A stretch of 64,000 nt of DNA from Algibacter sp045066735 (GCF_045066735.1 NZ_JBISHH010000024.1:682001-746000); one strand, 5' to 3'. Positions 26,065-35,481 are shown, counted from the stretch's first letter. Numbers and translations are program-made. Notes: generated by a model not told the origin, from the letters alone.

Positions 26065-27195
26065 ATGACGGAACCAACAACATTTCATATTGCTTTAGGC
26101 AGTAATAAAGGTGATAAATTTAAAAATTTACAAGATGCTGTAGATGCTATTTTTCAGCAAATTGGTAATATAAAGTTAATTTCTAAAGTATATAAGTCTG
26201 CTGCTTTAGGTTTTGAAAGTGACGATTTTTTAAATTGCTGCTTGGTTTTAGAAAGTGATTTACAGCCACATGATGTTTTGGATATGCTATTGGCTATTGA
26301 AATAGAATTAGGACGTACTCGTAAATTAAAAAACGAATATGAAGCGCGAGTAATAGATTTGGATGTTGTTTTTGCAGAAGAACAAATAATAAGCACCGAA
26401 ACTTTGCAAGTTCCACATCCAGAAATGCATAAGCGTAAGTTTGTTTTAATGCCACTCAACGATTTGGCGCCTAAATTAAAGCATGCTAAACTTAGTAAAA
26501 CCGTATCGGAGTTGTTAGAGGTTTGTGAAGATAAGTCGGTTTTAGAACCTTTAAATATTTGGCTAAAAAACCCTAGTAAAACCCTAGATTTTTCTAAATA
26601 TAATTATATTGCAATAGAAGGTAATATTGGTGCAGGTAAAACCAGTTTGGCAAATAAAATAGCGCAAGATTTTAATGCAAGATTACTTATGGAGCGTTTT
26701 GCAGATAATCCGTTTTTACCTAAGTTTTATAAAGATGCACAGCGTTATGCGTTTACCTTAGAAATGTCTTTTTTAGCAGATCGATATCAGCAAATTTCAG
26801 AAGATTTAGCACAACTCGATTTATTCACGCAATTTGTTGTTAGCGATTATGATGTTTTTAAATCGCTTATTTTTTCTAAAATAACATTGAATACGGATGA
26901 GTATGGATTATATAGAAAGTTGTTTTACTTAATGTATAAGGATATCCCGAAGCCAGAGCTTTATGTTTATCTATACCAAAACACCACACGTTTACAAGAA
27001 AATATTAAAAAACGTGGACGCGATTACGAGCAAAATATAGCCGACGATTATTTGGAGAAGATTAACTCTGGATATTTAGAGTTTTTAAAAAGTCAGAAAG
27101 ATTTTAATGTGAAAATTATTGATATTTCCGATAGAGATTTTGTTGCAAACAGAAGTGATTACCTTTGGGTTTTGGGTGAAATTTGTAGTGAATAA
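26065..27195 (+). CDS. folK: FolK-deoxynucleoside kinase fusion
   Basis: A two-domain enzyme of about 376 residues. Residues 1-135 are HPPK (FolK): IALGSNKGDK at the start, RVIDLDVVF and HPEMHKRKFVLMPL; this enzyme makes the pterin diphosphate for folate. Residues 180-376 are a deoxynucleoside kinase: P-loop GNIGAGKTS, a MERF motif and KKRGRDYEQ, used to salvage deoxynucleosides into dNMPs. The fusion couples folate supply with nucleotide salvage; it occurs in several Bacteroidetes. The start at 26065 is chosen because MTEPTTFHIALGSNKG begins the HPPK fold; the earlier ATG at 26053 adds four residues only. Confidence 0.93.
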   Translation: MTEPTTFHIALGSNKGDKFKNLQDAVDAIFQQIGNIKLISKVYKSAALGFESDDFLNCCLVLESDLQPHDVLDMLLAIEIELGRTRKLKNEYEARVIDLDVVFAEEQIISTETLQVPHPEMHKRKFVLMPLNDLAPKLKHAKLSKTVSELLEVCEDKSVLEPLNIWLKNPSKTLDFSKYNYIAIEGNIGAGKTSLANKIAQDFNARLLMERFADNPFLPKFYKDAQRYAFTLEMSFLADRYQQISEDLAQLDLFTQFVVSDYDVFKSLIFSKITLNTDEYGLYRKLFYLMYKDIPKPELYVYLYQNTTRLQENIKKRGRDYEQNIADDYLEKINSGYLEFLKSQKDFNVKIIDISDRDFVANRSDYLWVLGEICSE

Positions 27196-27197
27196 TT

Positions 27198-27249
27198 AAA
27201 AATAAAAACTCCATTAAGATATCTGTATGTTAAGATGTCTTAATGGAGT
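27198..27249 (-). terminator. Hairpin between folK-dNK and GH63-like gene
   Basis: A 12-bp perfect stem (ACTCCATTAAGA at 27208-27219, TCTTAATGGAGT at 27238-27249) with an 18-nt loop lies in the convergent gap. Read leftward it is followed by an A-run on the plus strand (T-run on the minus strand, 27198-27207). It therefore probably ends the GH63-like transcript and may act in both directions. Confidence 0.7.
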
Positions 27250-27273
27250 AGGTATATATTCAGAAAACAGAAA

Positions 27274-29895
27274 TTAGTCCTCGTCCATTTCCATAATTAA
27301 ATTGGCAATAAGAGATGTCCATCCTGTTTGGTGCGATGCGCCAAGACCTCTGCCTGTGTTGCCATCAAAAAACTCGTAGAAAAAGTGTTCCTTTTTAAAA
27401 TGTTCATCATTAGTGAAAACCTTGTCAGGATCATCTGAGTGGTATTGATATTTACCATCTTCATTCGGTTCAAAAAGTTTTATTAATCTTTTAGTTAGTT
27501 CATTAGCAATTTGCTTTAGATTAAGTTTGTTACCCGAACCTGTTGGGAATTCATAAGTATATTCATCGCCATAAAACTCGTAGTATTTACGTAACGATTG
27601 AATAATCATGTAGTTTAAGGGCATCCAGATAGGGCCACGCCAATTTGAGTTGCCTCCAAACATGTTAGAGCGACTTTCTCCAGGTTCGTATTGAATTTGG
27701 TGGTGTCCATTATGGTTAAATACGAAAGGATATTTTTCGTGATATTTTGAAAGCGAACGAATTCCAAAATCTGATAGAAATTCGTCTTCATCAAGCAAAC
27801 GTTTTAATAAGTGTTCTAATCTAAAGCCTCGCATAATGGAAAACATAAAGTTTCCGTCTTTATTGGCTTCTTCTAAATTTGAAATTAGAGAAGCTAAATC
27901 TGGTCGTGTTTTTATAATATTGTTGGCTCTTCTTCTAAATTCTTTTAATTCTTCAAATAAATCTTTGTTGATAATTTCTACAGCAAACATTGGTATAACT
28001 CCTACTAGAGAGCGCACTCTTAATCGGTCGGTTCTTCCGTCGTTCATTTCAACAACATCATAATAAAAATTATCATCGTCATCCCATAGTGAAATATCTT
28101 TTTTTCCTATATGGTGCATGGCCCAAGCGATATTCAAAAAGTGTCTAAAAAACTTAACAGCAGGCTCTTCGTAAACTTTATTGTTTTTGGCAAGCTCAAG
28201 AGACATGCGCAACATATTAATAGAGAACATAGCCATCCAACTGGTAGCATCTGCTTGTTGCATTCTGGCGATACCTTCTGGCATATGGTTTCTGTCGAAA
28301 ACACCAATATTGTCTAAGCCTAAAAATCCACCCTCAAATAAATCTGTTCCATTTTTATCTTTTTGGTTAACCCACCATGTGTAGTTAATCATAAGTTTTT
28401 GGAATGCTTTTTCTAAAAATGGAAGATCTCCTTTTCCTGTTTTTTCTTTATCTTTTTCGTAAACTTTCCACACCGCATAACTATGTACAGGCGGGTTAAC
28501 ATCGCTAAAGTTCCATTCGTAAGCAGGGATTTGACCGTTAGGGTGCATGTAGTTTTCTTGTAATACCAATAGTAATTGATCTTTGGCGAAATAGGGGTCG
28601 ATTTCTACAAACGAGGCCATATGGAAAGCTAAATCCCAAGCGGCATACCAAGGGTATTCCCATTTGTCGGGCATAGAAATAATATGTCTATTGGTAAGGT
28701 GTTGCCAACTGTAATTCCGCATGTTGGTTCTGTTCGGTTTATTTTCTCCTGGCCCTCCAAAAAGCCATTTAAAAACATCGAAATAATAAAACTGTTTGGT
28801 CCATAGTAACCCTGAAAAGGCTTTTTTAGCAAGATCCTGTCTTGCTTCTGGTAAGTCTTTCTTTATTACATCGTTGTAAAATTCTTCGCATTCTGCTTTT
28901 CTTAAATCAAAAATAGAATCAAACGCTTCCCACGGATTATTTAATTCATTTTTGCTAAGGCGTATTTTAACACTTTTTTCTTCGCCAGCTTTTAAGCTAA
29001 ACTTATGCCAAACGGCCATTTTAGAACCCGTGTTTTTTGGGTTTACAGTGTTTTTTTTATTTACAACATGTTCGTGAATTCCGTCTTTTACGTAAGGAAC
29101 TTCATTTTTTACATTATAAATACGTTCGTTATTGGTTTCGTTTTCACAAAATAGAGGTGTGCCATTTTCATGATACAAATAGTATTCTCCATTTCTACTA
29201 CTGTTAGATTGTGCACAGCCTTCTTTTGTAGATTTTATTATGGGACGTTCAAATTTTTTATTGTGTTTCCATACATTTCTAAACCACAAATGCGGTAATA
29301 CATGAATATCGGCTGCTTTCGAGCCTCTATTTACAACAGTGACCTTCATTAAAATGTCTTCGATATCTCCTTTTGCGTATTCAATAAAACAATCGAAATA
29401 TGCATTGTCTTTAAAGCAGCCTGTGTCTAATATTTCATATTCGTCCTCGTCTCGCCCTTTTTTATTTCCCTCCACTAAATCGCTGTAAGGAAATTTGCAA
29501 TGCGGATACTTGTATAGGTACTTATTGTATGAATGTGTTGGTGTGGATACTTGATGGAAGTAAAGTTCTTTAACATCTTCTCCATGGTTTCCTTGGTTGT
29601 TGGTAAGGCCAAATAGACGTTCTTTTAAAATGGTGTCTTGCCCATTCCAAAATGCAGGAGCCAGACATAAAATTTCTTTGGCATCGCAAAAACCACCTAT
29701 GCCTTCTTCTCCCCATCTATAGGCGTTACTCCGAGCTTTTTCATGATCGATAAATTCCCACGATTCTCCATGTTCACTATAATCTTCTCTAACAGTTCCC
29801 CACTGTCTTTCTGCTAAATATGGTCCCCAGTTTTTCCAGTTTTTGTAATTGTTAGGTGTTGCTAAGCGTTCCGATTCTGGGTTTTTATCAGCCAT
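27274..29895 (-). CDS. GH63-type (alpha/alpha)6 glucosidase-like protein
   Basis: An 873-residue protein of the glycoside hydrolase family 63/MGH1-like group, with the barrel segments WDLAFHMASF, NGQIPAYEWNFSDVNPP, GLDNIGVFDRNHMPEG and, near the end, GGNSNWRGPIWMPLNYMIIQSL and GRGLGASHQTGWTSL. In the family these flank the two acidic catalytic residues; enzymes act on alpha-glucosides such as mannosylglycerate-like or trimming substrates. No signal peptide is present, so it is likely cytoplasmic. Its physiological substrate is not known from sequence. It is bounded by a terminator at the convergent folK end. Confidence 0.88.
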   Translation of the reverse strand: MADKNPESERLATPNNYKNWKNWGPYLAERQWGTVREDYSEHGESWEFIDHEKARSNAYRWGEEGIGGFCDAKEILCLAPAFWNGQDTILKERLFGLTNNQGNHGEDVKELYFHQVSTPTHSYNKYLYKYPHCKFPYSDLVEGNKKGRDEDEYEILDTGCFKDNAYFDCFIEYAKGDIEDILMKVTVVNRGSKAADIHVLPHLWFRNVWKHNKKFERPIIKSTKEGCAQSNSSRNGEYYLYHENGTPLFCENETNNERIYNVKNEVPYVKDGIHEHVVNKKNTVNPKNTGSKMAVWHKFSLKAGEEKSVKIRLSKNELNNPWEAFDSIFDLRKAECEEFYNDVIKKDLPEARQDLAKKAFSGLLWTKQFYYFDVFKWLFGGPGENKPNRTNMRNYSWQHLTNRHIISMPDKWEYPWYAAWDLAFHMASFVEIDPYFAKDQLLLVLQENYMHPNGQIPAYEWNFSDVNPPVHSYAVWKVYEKDKEKTGKGDLPFLEKAFQKLMINYTWWVNQKDKNGTDLFEGGFLGLDNIGVFDRNHMPEGIARMQQADATSWMAMFSINMLRMSLELAKNNKVYEEPAVKFFRHFLNIAWAMHHIGKKDISLWDDDDNFYYDVVEMNDGRTDRLRVRSLVGVIPMFAVEIINKDLFEELKEFRRRANNIIKTRPDLASLISNLEEANKDGNFMFSIMRGFRLEHLLKRLLDEDEFLSDFGIRSLSKYHEKYPFVFNHNGHHQIQYEPGESRSNMFGGNSNWRGPIWMPLNYMIIQSLRKYYEFYGDEYTYEFPTGSGNKLNLKQIANELTKRLIKLFEPNEDGKYQYHSDDPDKVFTNDEHFKKEHFFYEFFDGNTGRGLGASHQTGWTSLIANLIMEMDED

Positions 29896-30213
29896 AAATT
29901 CTAGTTGTCATTATTAATAAAGTTGAAACTATTAATTAAAATGTATGTGATATAAACATCAAATTTAGTTTTTTAATGTTTCTGCGTTTTAATTAGGTTT
30001 TCAATAAAAATAGAGCTTTTTTCAATAAGTTCTTAATTGAGTTTGTTAGTATTTCTGTATTAGCGGTTTTAATAGTGTTCTTTTAGCTTCTTTTTAAAAA
30101 AGGATTGAGTTTATTGCTGAAGATGTATTTACTAATAGTAGCAGATAGATGTTGAGAGAGGGTTGTGCGTTTTATGATTTCTTGTTTATTTGGTGTGCAT
30201 GTCAGGAACAACA
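29896..30213. other. 318-bp AT-rich spacer, no gene seen
   Basis: Between the start of the GH63-like gene and the stop of the next leftward gene. It contains only short AT-rich stretches and no clear stem with a T-run, no tRNA and no convincing TTG/TAnnTTTG pair. It should hold the promoter of the GH63-like gene, but I cannot place it. Confidence 0.5.
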
Positions 30214-30873
30214 TTAAAACATTTTATAGAGGGTTGTTACAATTCGTCCTTTCTCATTATCCAAAGTGTACTCATCAAGCAGTGTTTCTTTTTTAACTTC
30301 TAAATTAAAAGGTGCTTCTAGTAAGTTAACGCCGCTATTCTGTTTCAGCCTGATTCCTTGCCCAGAAATAATATCTTTATTTGGAGTAAATGGTGCGAGG
30401 GGTATATGTTCTGTTAAAATAATAAACTTGTAATGTTCTAGCTTTTTAACTACGCTTATTATTTCTAGGTTAGATAAATGCTGTAATACTTGACGGAGAA
30501 TAATACAGTCGGCCTTCGGTAGTTTGTCTTTCGCGAGATCTAGGCAGTAGAATTCTAAATTATCAGCTTGGTATATTTGTTTATTTCTCTTAATTAGGCT
30601 TTCAACAATATCGGCAGCAATATATTTTTGGGTGTATGGTGTAAGCTGTTTCCCAATATTAAAATCACCACAACCCAAATCGCAGACTGTTAAGTTATTT
30701 TTATGGGTTTTAAAAAAGGTGATAATAGATTCTAGATAAGGATTTATAATATCAGCATCATGCGATCCAGAACCCGAGTAGAAGTCAAAACCTGTTCCGC
30801 CCCAAAGCTTCATCTCGTAAATCTGATTCATGGCATCTTTAGTTGGCCATGGTTTTTTAACTTTTTTAGTCAC
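30214..30873 (-). CDS. SAM-dependent methyltransferase, unknown substrate
   Basis: A 219-residue class I methyltransferase. Motif I reads VCDLGCGDFN (63-72), motif II is IAADIVESL, and CIILRQVLQHLSN is the substrate-side strand. The N-terminus has an unusual SGSGSHDADIINPYLESI stretch. The substrate is not evident. The gene runs leftward and is separated from the cupin gene by a nested palindromic region (30909-30965), so it probably has its own regulation. Confidence 0.85.
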   Translation of the reverse strand: MTKKVKKPWPTKDAMNQIYEMKLWGGTGFDFYSGSGSHDADIINPYLESIITFFKTHKNNLTVCDLGCGDFNIGKQLTPYTQKYIAADIVESLIKRNKQIYQADNLEFYCLDLAKDKLPKADCIILRQVLQHLSNLEIISVVKKLEHYKFIILTEHIPLAPFTPNKDIISGQGIRLKQNSGVNLLEAPFNLEVKKETLLDEYTLDNEKGRIVTTLYKMF

Positions 30874-30908
30874 CTATTTAAAATTTGTCAGGTTTATTGT
30901 AATAAAAA

Positions 30909-30965
30909 TGCAAACTAAATTTTTGTAAATTCTAATTAATTAGATTTCCCAAAACTTAGTTTGCA
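30909..30965. repeat. Nested palindromic region
   Basis: The outer inverted repeat TGCAAACTAA (30909-30918) / TTAGTTTGCA (30956-30965) encloses the 14-nt perfect palindrome TCTAATTAATTAGA (30931-30944). The spacers on each side are 12 and 11 nt, so the structure is symmetric. It lies upstream of the methyltransferase gene and downstream of the cupin gene, both leftward. It could be a terminator for the cupin gene, a regulator-binding region for the methyltransferase, or both. Confidence 0.65.
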
Positions 30966-30993
30966 CTATATATTTAATCTAAAAAAATAGTTT

Positions 30994-31821
30994 TTATTTT
31001 TCTTCTTTGTTGTGTGTTTCTAGCCAAGCTTCTCCGTCTTTATCAACAAAGAAATCCATCCAAACATAATACATTTCATTATCAGCTTCTACACTCACCG
31101 AGTGGCTCGAACCTCTTGGAATGTGTAATAAGGAGTATTCAGGAAAATCAACCTGAGCTTCATCAGCATAAACAACACTGTTATTGTCCGTAAGGCCTAA
31201 GAATAATTGCTCTAGCATACCATGTACGTGTGCACCAACTTTGTCTGGACCAATAGTTCTAACTGTTCCCATAGCCACTCTTGGTATGTATTTGTTAGGT
31301 AATATGGTTCTACTTGTAGTTTGCGGACTCTTAATTGGTTCCGTGTACGATTCGCAATCTGTAAACTGTTTAAAGTAAATAGTGTCTACGTTTTCTTTCG
31401 GGAATGTTTTAATGTCAACAATATCTAATTCCGTTTGTAAAACCGATATTTTAAGGTAATGTAGTGTTTCGTTCTCGTTAGCTTTAAATTCAATATCATC
31501 AACATTGTTCGGTAACATAATAGTTTCCGGTACAATCTCGTAAGTTTTATCACCAGAAGTTAAAGTTGCATTACCAGTTATAAATAAATAAATGGTTTTG
31601 TGCGTGTCATTAATATCTACCTTTTGGGTAATGTCGCTATTAATGGTAATGTGTTCGGTGGTGACACCGTCAATCTCATCGGTTAAAATGTTTTTGCTTT
31701 GTTCTTGCTGGTTTTCTTGCATTTCCATATCGAGATGTTTGATAGGGATTTCTTGCGCGTAAACTGCAGCAGCAGCGAAAAGAAGCGCTGCTAAAAAAGA
31801 TAATTTTAGTTTAGTTTTCAT
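30994..31821 (-). CDS. Secreted cupin-domain protein
   Basis: A 275-residue protein with an N-terminal signal peptide (KLKLSFLAALLFAAAAVYAQ) and two cupin-like beta-barrel regions. The C-terminal one has the metal-ligand pattern VGAHVHGMLEQ and the later HIPRGSSHSV; the N-terminal one has a degraded version (ETIMLPNNVDDIEF). It is probably periplasmic or outer-membrane-associated and binds a metal or small ligand; the activity is not known. Its start codon overlaps the stop of the SpoU-type methylase gene by one base (TAATG), so the two are translationally coupled. Confidence 0.8.
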   Translation of the reverse strand: MKTKLKLSFLAALLFAAAAVYAQEIPIKHLDMEMQENQQEQSKNILTDEIDGVTTEHITINSDITQKVDINDTHKTIYLFITGNATLTSGDKTYEIVPETIMLPNNVDDIEFKANENETLHYLKISVLQTELDIVDIKTFPKENVDTIYFKQFTDCESYTEPIKSPQTTSRTILPNKYIPRVAMGTVRTIGPDKVGAHVHGMLEQLFLGLTDNNSVVYADEAQVDFPEYSLLHIPRGSSHSVSVEADNEMYYVWMDFFVDKDGEAWLETHNKEEK

Positions 31822-32363
31822 TATTGTTTAAATTGGTTTACCAATTTACTAAATATATCCCAAACAACAACACCACAACTCACAGAAATGTTTAAAGAGT
31901 GTTTTGTGCCATACTGCGGAATCTCTATTACCACATCACTAGCGCTAACCACATTTTGTGCTACACCCTTAACTTCGTTACCAAAAACAAGTGCGTATTT
32001 AGTGTTCTCTTCTGGAGTAAAATTGTTAAGCATGGTGGCGTTTTCGGCTTGTTCAATCGAGCAAATTTGCACCTTTTCCGCTTTAAGTTTTTCAATTAAA
32101 TCCATGGTGTTTTCAACATGTTCCCAAGCTACGGTATCTGTACTTCCTAAAGCTGTTTTATGTATATCCTTGTGTGGTGGCGTTGCCGTAATACCGCAGA
32201 GGTAAATTTTCTCAACTAAAAACGCATCACTCGTCCTAAAAACCGACCCAATATTATTTAAACTTCTAATATTATCGAGAACAATAATAATAGGTGTTTT
32301 TTTTGCCTCCTTAAAAGCATCAACACTCAGTCTGTCTAGCTCGTTGTTTTTTAATTTACGCAT
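31821..32363 (-). CDS. SpoU/TrmH-family RNA 2'-O-methyltransferase
   Basis: A 180-residue SPOUT methyltransferase. All three knot motifs are visible: LDNIRSLNNIGSVFRTSDAF (motif 1), ALVFGNEVKGV (motif 2) and EIPQYGTKHSLNISVSCGVVVW (motif 3). These make the trefoil knot that binds S-adenosylmethionine. It methylates the 2'-O of a tRNA or rRNA ribose, but the site cannot be read from sequence. The short length without an N-terminal extension matches the minimal TrmH/TrmL-like group. The leftward operon continues with the secreted cupin gene. Confidence 0.9.
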   Translation of the reverse strand: MRKLKNNELDRLSVDAFKEAKKTPIIIVLDNIRSLNNIGSVFRTSDAFLVEKIYLCGITATPPHKDIHKTALGSTDTVAWEHVENTMDLIEKLKAEKVQICSIEQAENATMLNNFTPEENTKYALVFGNEVKGVAQNVVSASDVVIEIPQYGTKHSLNISVSCGVVVWDIFSKLVNQFKQ

Positions 32364-32428
32364 ATTATGGTGTCTTTTTGTTTCTAAGCTAACAGAAATG
32401 TATCTAGTTTAACTTTTATGTTTTTTTT

Positions 32429-32520
32429 GGCGTTACCCGAAAAGGGTCGGGCTTTACGTTACAAGTCCTCACACTTCCTTCGTCAGGTTGTGGGCTTTTC
32501 ACTGCAATCCCTAACGCGCC
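32429..32520. repeat. Palindrome-ended intergenic repeat, copy 1
   Basis: An intergenic element with complementary ends (GGCGTTA at 32429-32435 and TAACGC at 32512-32517). It shares two 13-nt identical blocks with copy 2 (39564-39644): GGTCGGGCTTTAC at 32445-32457 and CAATCCCTAACGC at 32505-32517. Between the blocks the two copies differ (47 nt here, 39 nt there), but each contains a hairpin. The structure resembles REP/MITE-like repeats of flavobacterial genomes. Confidence 0.8.
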
Positions 32521-32669
32521 ACGGTTATGTGCTTACTTATTTCTGCAGATTAGCATGAATAAAAAATTTTTCGATATTTTGTGAACAAATACCAATAACT
32601 TCTATGGTTTCCGCTTCAAAAAAAATAGAATAATAGTTACTTTAGCAAACTTACTAAAACAGAAAACCA

Positions 32670-35282
32670 TTGGCAACAAAAAGTAAAAAAGTAACACCGT
32701 TAATGAAACAGTACAACGCCATCAAGGCCAAATATCCTGATGCTTTGTTGTTGTTTAGAGTGGGCGATTTTTACGAAACCTTTGGTTCCGATGCTGTAAA
32801 AACAGCAGGTATTCTTGGTATTATTTTAACCAAACGTGGTGCAGGTAGCGAAAGCGAAATAGAATTAGCTGGTTTTCCGCATCATTCATTAAACACCTAT
32901 TTACCTAAATTGGTAAAAGCTGGTGAGCGTGTGGCTATTTGCGACCAACTCGAGGACCCTAAACAAACTAAAAATATTGTAAAGCGTGGTGTAACAGAAC
33001 TTGTAACACCTGGTGTAGCTTTAAACGATGAGGTTTTAGTGTCTAAATCGAACAATTTTTTATGTTCGGTTTATTTCGATAAAAAATATATCGGTATTTC
33101 CTTTTTAGATATTTCTACAGGTGAGTTTTTAACCTCACAAGGTAATGCTGAGTATATCGATAAGTTGTTGCAAAACTTTAGTCCGAGCGAGGTTTTAGTA
33201 TCAAAACAAAAACGCGGCAAATTTAATGAGACTTTTGGCGACGATTTTCATACTTTTTATTTGGAAGATTGGGTTTACCAAACCGATTATACTTACGAAA
33301 CCTTAATAAAGCATTTTGATACCAAAACCTTAAAAGGTTTCGGTATAGAAGATTTGCACGAAGGTATTATAGCATCGGGCTCTATACTTCACTATTTAGG
33401 CGAGACACAGCATAATAAATTACAACATATTACATCTATTGCGCGTATTGCAGAAGACGATTATGTGTGGATGGATCGTTTTACTATTAGAAATTTAGAA
33501 CTTTACAATTCTACAAATAACAATGCTGTAACCCTTTTAAATGTTATAGATAAAACTACATCACCAATGGGTGGGCGTTTACTAAAACGTTGGTTAGCGC
33601 TACCATTAAAAAGTGTAGATAAAATAAAACAACGTCATGAGGTTGTTAAGTTTTTAACCACAAAAGATGTTACGTTACAAACCATTCAAAACCATATAAA
33701 AGGAATTGGAGATTTAGAGCGATTAATTTCAAAAGTGGCTACAACTAAAGTTAATCCGCGAGAAGTTATTCAGCTTAAAAACTCATTAGAAGCTATTGTA
33801 CCTATAAAAACATTGGCTACAGACTGTGATAATGAATCTTTAAGAATTATTGGTGATACCTTACAAAGTTGCGAAGTACTTCGTGCTAAAATAAAGGAAA
33901 CTATAAACGAGGAGGCTCCAGTAAATGTATTAAAAGGTAATAGCATTGCCGAAGGCTTTTCAAAAGAGTTAGATGAGCTACGAGCACTTTCTACCTCTGG
34001 GAAAGATTATTTAAACGGAATGTTAGCCCGCGAAAGTGAGCGTACCGGAATTACATCGCTTAAAATAGCATCCAACAATGTGTTTGGTTATTATATTGAA
34101 GTGCGAAATACGCATAAAGATAAAGTGCCCGAGGAGTGGATTAGAAAACAAACTTTAGTAAATGCGGAACGTTATATTACTGAAGAATTAAAAGAATATG
34201 AAGCCAAAATTTTAGGAGCCGAAGATAAAATACAGGCTATCGAGCAAAAGCTATTTGCCGAATTGGTAAGTTGGATGAACCAATACATTAAGGCTGTACA
34301 ACAAAATGCTTTTCTAATTGGGCAAATAGATTGTTTATGTGGGTTTGCACAATTAGCAAAAGATAATAGTTATGTGTACCCTATAATAGATGAGTCTCAC
34401 GATTTAGAAATTAAAGATGGCCGTCACCCTGTAATAGAAAAACAATTACCTATTGGTGATGCTTATATTGCTAACGATGTATTTTTAGATCGAACCACAC
34501 AACAACTAATCATGATTACGGGACCTAATATGTCTGGTAAGTCGGCCATTTTACGTCAAACAGCACTTATTGTACTCTTGGCCCAAATGGGAAGTTTTGT
34601 ACCCGCAAAAGAGGCTAGAATTGGTTTAGTAGATAAAATATTTACTAGAGTAGGTGCTAGTGATAATATTTCTATGGGAGAATCTACTTTTATGGTAGAA
34701 ATGAATGAAACGGCATCTATTCTAAACAACATATCTGAACGTAGTTTGGTGCTTTTAGATGAAATTGGACGTGGTACAAGTACATACGATGGTATTTCTA
34801 TTGCTTGGGCTATTAGTGAATACTTACACGAGCATCCGGCAAAACCTAAAACGTTATTTGCAACACATTACCATGAGTTGAATGAAATGACAGAAACTTT
34901 TGGACGCATTAAAAACTTCAATGTTTCTGTAAAAGAATTAAAAGACAACGTGCTTTTTTTAAGAAAGCTAGTTGAAGGTGGTAGTGCGCATAGTTTTGGT
35001 ATACATGTGGCAAAAATGGCTGGGATGCCTCAACAAGTTTTACACCGCGCAAACAAAATTTTAGAGAAATTAGAAAAATCGCATTCTAGTGAAGAACTCA
35101 CAAATAAAGTAAAATCGATGCAAGACGATATGCAACTCAGTTTTTTTAATTTAGACGACCCGTTGCTTGAAAATATAAAAGAAGAAATTTTAGATATTGA
35201 TATTGATACACTTACACCGGTAGAAGCGCTTATGAAACTGAATGAAATTAAGCGCATGTTGGTGAAGAAAAAGCAAGCTTAA
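32670..35282 (+). CDS. mutS: DNA mismatch repair protein MutS
   Basis: MutS recognises mismatches and starts repair with MutL. The 870-residue protein begins with VTPLMKQYNAIKAKYPDALLLFRVGDFYETFG, the mismatch-binding domain with the Phe-x-Glu motif (FYE). Walker A (TGPNMSGKSA) lies near residue 618 and the family's DEIGRGTSTYDG and FATHYHEL motifs follow. The start is a TTG codon; it is preferred to the internal ATG at 32703 because the family's conserved N-terminal residues precede that ATG. Copy 1 of the palindromic repeat lies just upstream. Confidence 0.98.
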   Translation: MATKSKKVTPLMKQYNAIKAKYPDALLLFRVGDFYETFGSDAVKTAGILGIILTKRGAGSESEIELAGFPHHSLNTYLPKLVKAGERVAICDQLEDPKQTKNIVKRGVTELVTPGVALNDEVLVSKSNNFLCSVYFDKKYIGISFLDISTGEFLTSQGNAEYIDKLLQNFSPSEVLVSKQKRGKFNETFGDDFHTFYLEDWVYQTDYTYETLIKHFDTKTLKGFGIEDLHEGIIASGSILHYLGETQHNKLQHITSIARIAEDDYVWMDRFTIRNLELYNSTNNNAVTLLNVIDKTTSPMGGRLLKRWLALPLKSVDKIKQRHEVVKFLTTKDVTLQTIQNHIKGIGDLERLISKVATTKVNPREVIQLKNSLEAIVPIKTLATDCDNESLRIIGDTLQSCEVLRAKIKETINEEAPVNVLKGNSIAEGFSKELDELRALSTSGKDYLNGMLARESERTGITSLKIASNNVFGYYIEVRNTHKDKVPEEWIRKQTLVNAERYITEELKEYEAKILGAEDKIQAIEQKLFAELVSWMNQYIKAVQQNAFLIGQIDCLCGFAQLAKDNSYVYPIIDESHDLEIKDGRHPVIEKQLPIGDAYIANDVFLDRTTQQLIMITGPNMSGKSAILRQTALIVLLAQMGSFVPAKEARIGLVDKIFTRVGASDNISMGESTFMVEMNETASILNNISERSLVLLDEIGRGTSTYDGISIAWAISEYLHEHPAKPKTLFATHYHELNEMTETFGRIKNFNVSVKELKDNVLFLRKLVEGGSAHSFGIHVAKMAGMPQQVLHRANKILEKLEKSHSSEELTNKVKSMQDDMQLSFFNLDDPLLENIKEEILDIDIDTLTPVEALMKLNEIKRMLVKKKQA

Positions 35283-35312
35283 AAATTTTTTTAATTTTTT
35301 TTTGAAAAAGGC

Positions 35313-35342
35313 TTTGCTAATCCAATAAAAGGCTTAAATTTG
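35313..35342 (+). promoter_or_regulatory. Promoter of the tRNA-Gly/tRNA-Leu transcript
   Basis: TTTG at 35313-35316 and TAAATTTG at 35335-35342 are separated by 18 nt, an excellent match to the Bacteroidetes promoter. Transcription would start about 35350, 30 nt before the first tRNA. Confidence 0.8.
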
Positions 35343-35380
35343 CAACCGCAATAGCAATATTGCTCGTTCATTAAAAGACT

Positions 35381-35452
35381 GCGAAAGTAGCTCAGGGGTA
35401 GAGCATCACCTTGCCAAGGTGGGGGTCGCGGGTTCAAATCCCGTCTTTCGCT
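35381..35452 (+). tRNA. tRNA-Gly (anticodon GCC)
   Basis: The 7-bp acceptor stem GCGAAAG (35381-35387) pairs with CTTTCGC (35445-35451), with discriminator T at 35452. The anticodon loop TTGCCAA carries GCC inside a TCACC/GGTGG stem. The T arm contains GGTTCAAATCC. CCA is not encoded, as usual in this group. Confidence 0.97.
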
Positions 35453-35481
35453 CTGAGATTTTTCCTTAAAAATATTCCAAT

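Noticed and set aside
29896..30213. Possible small RNA or small gene in the AT-rich 318-bp gap
   Set aside because: No stable stem with T-run, no -7/-33 pair and no reading frame with content were found.
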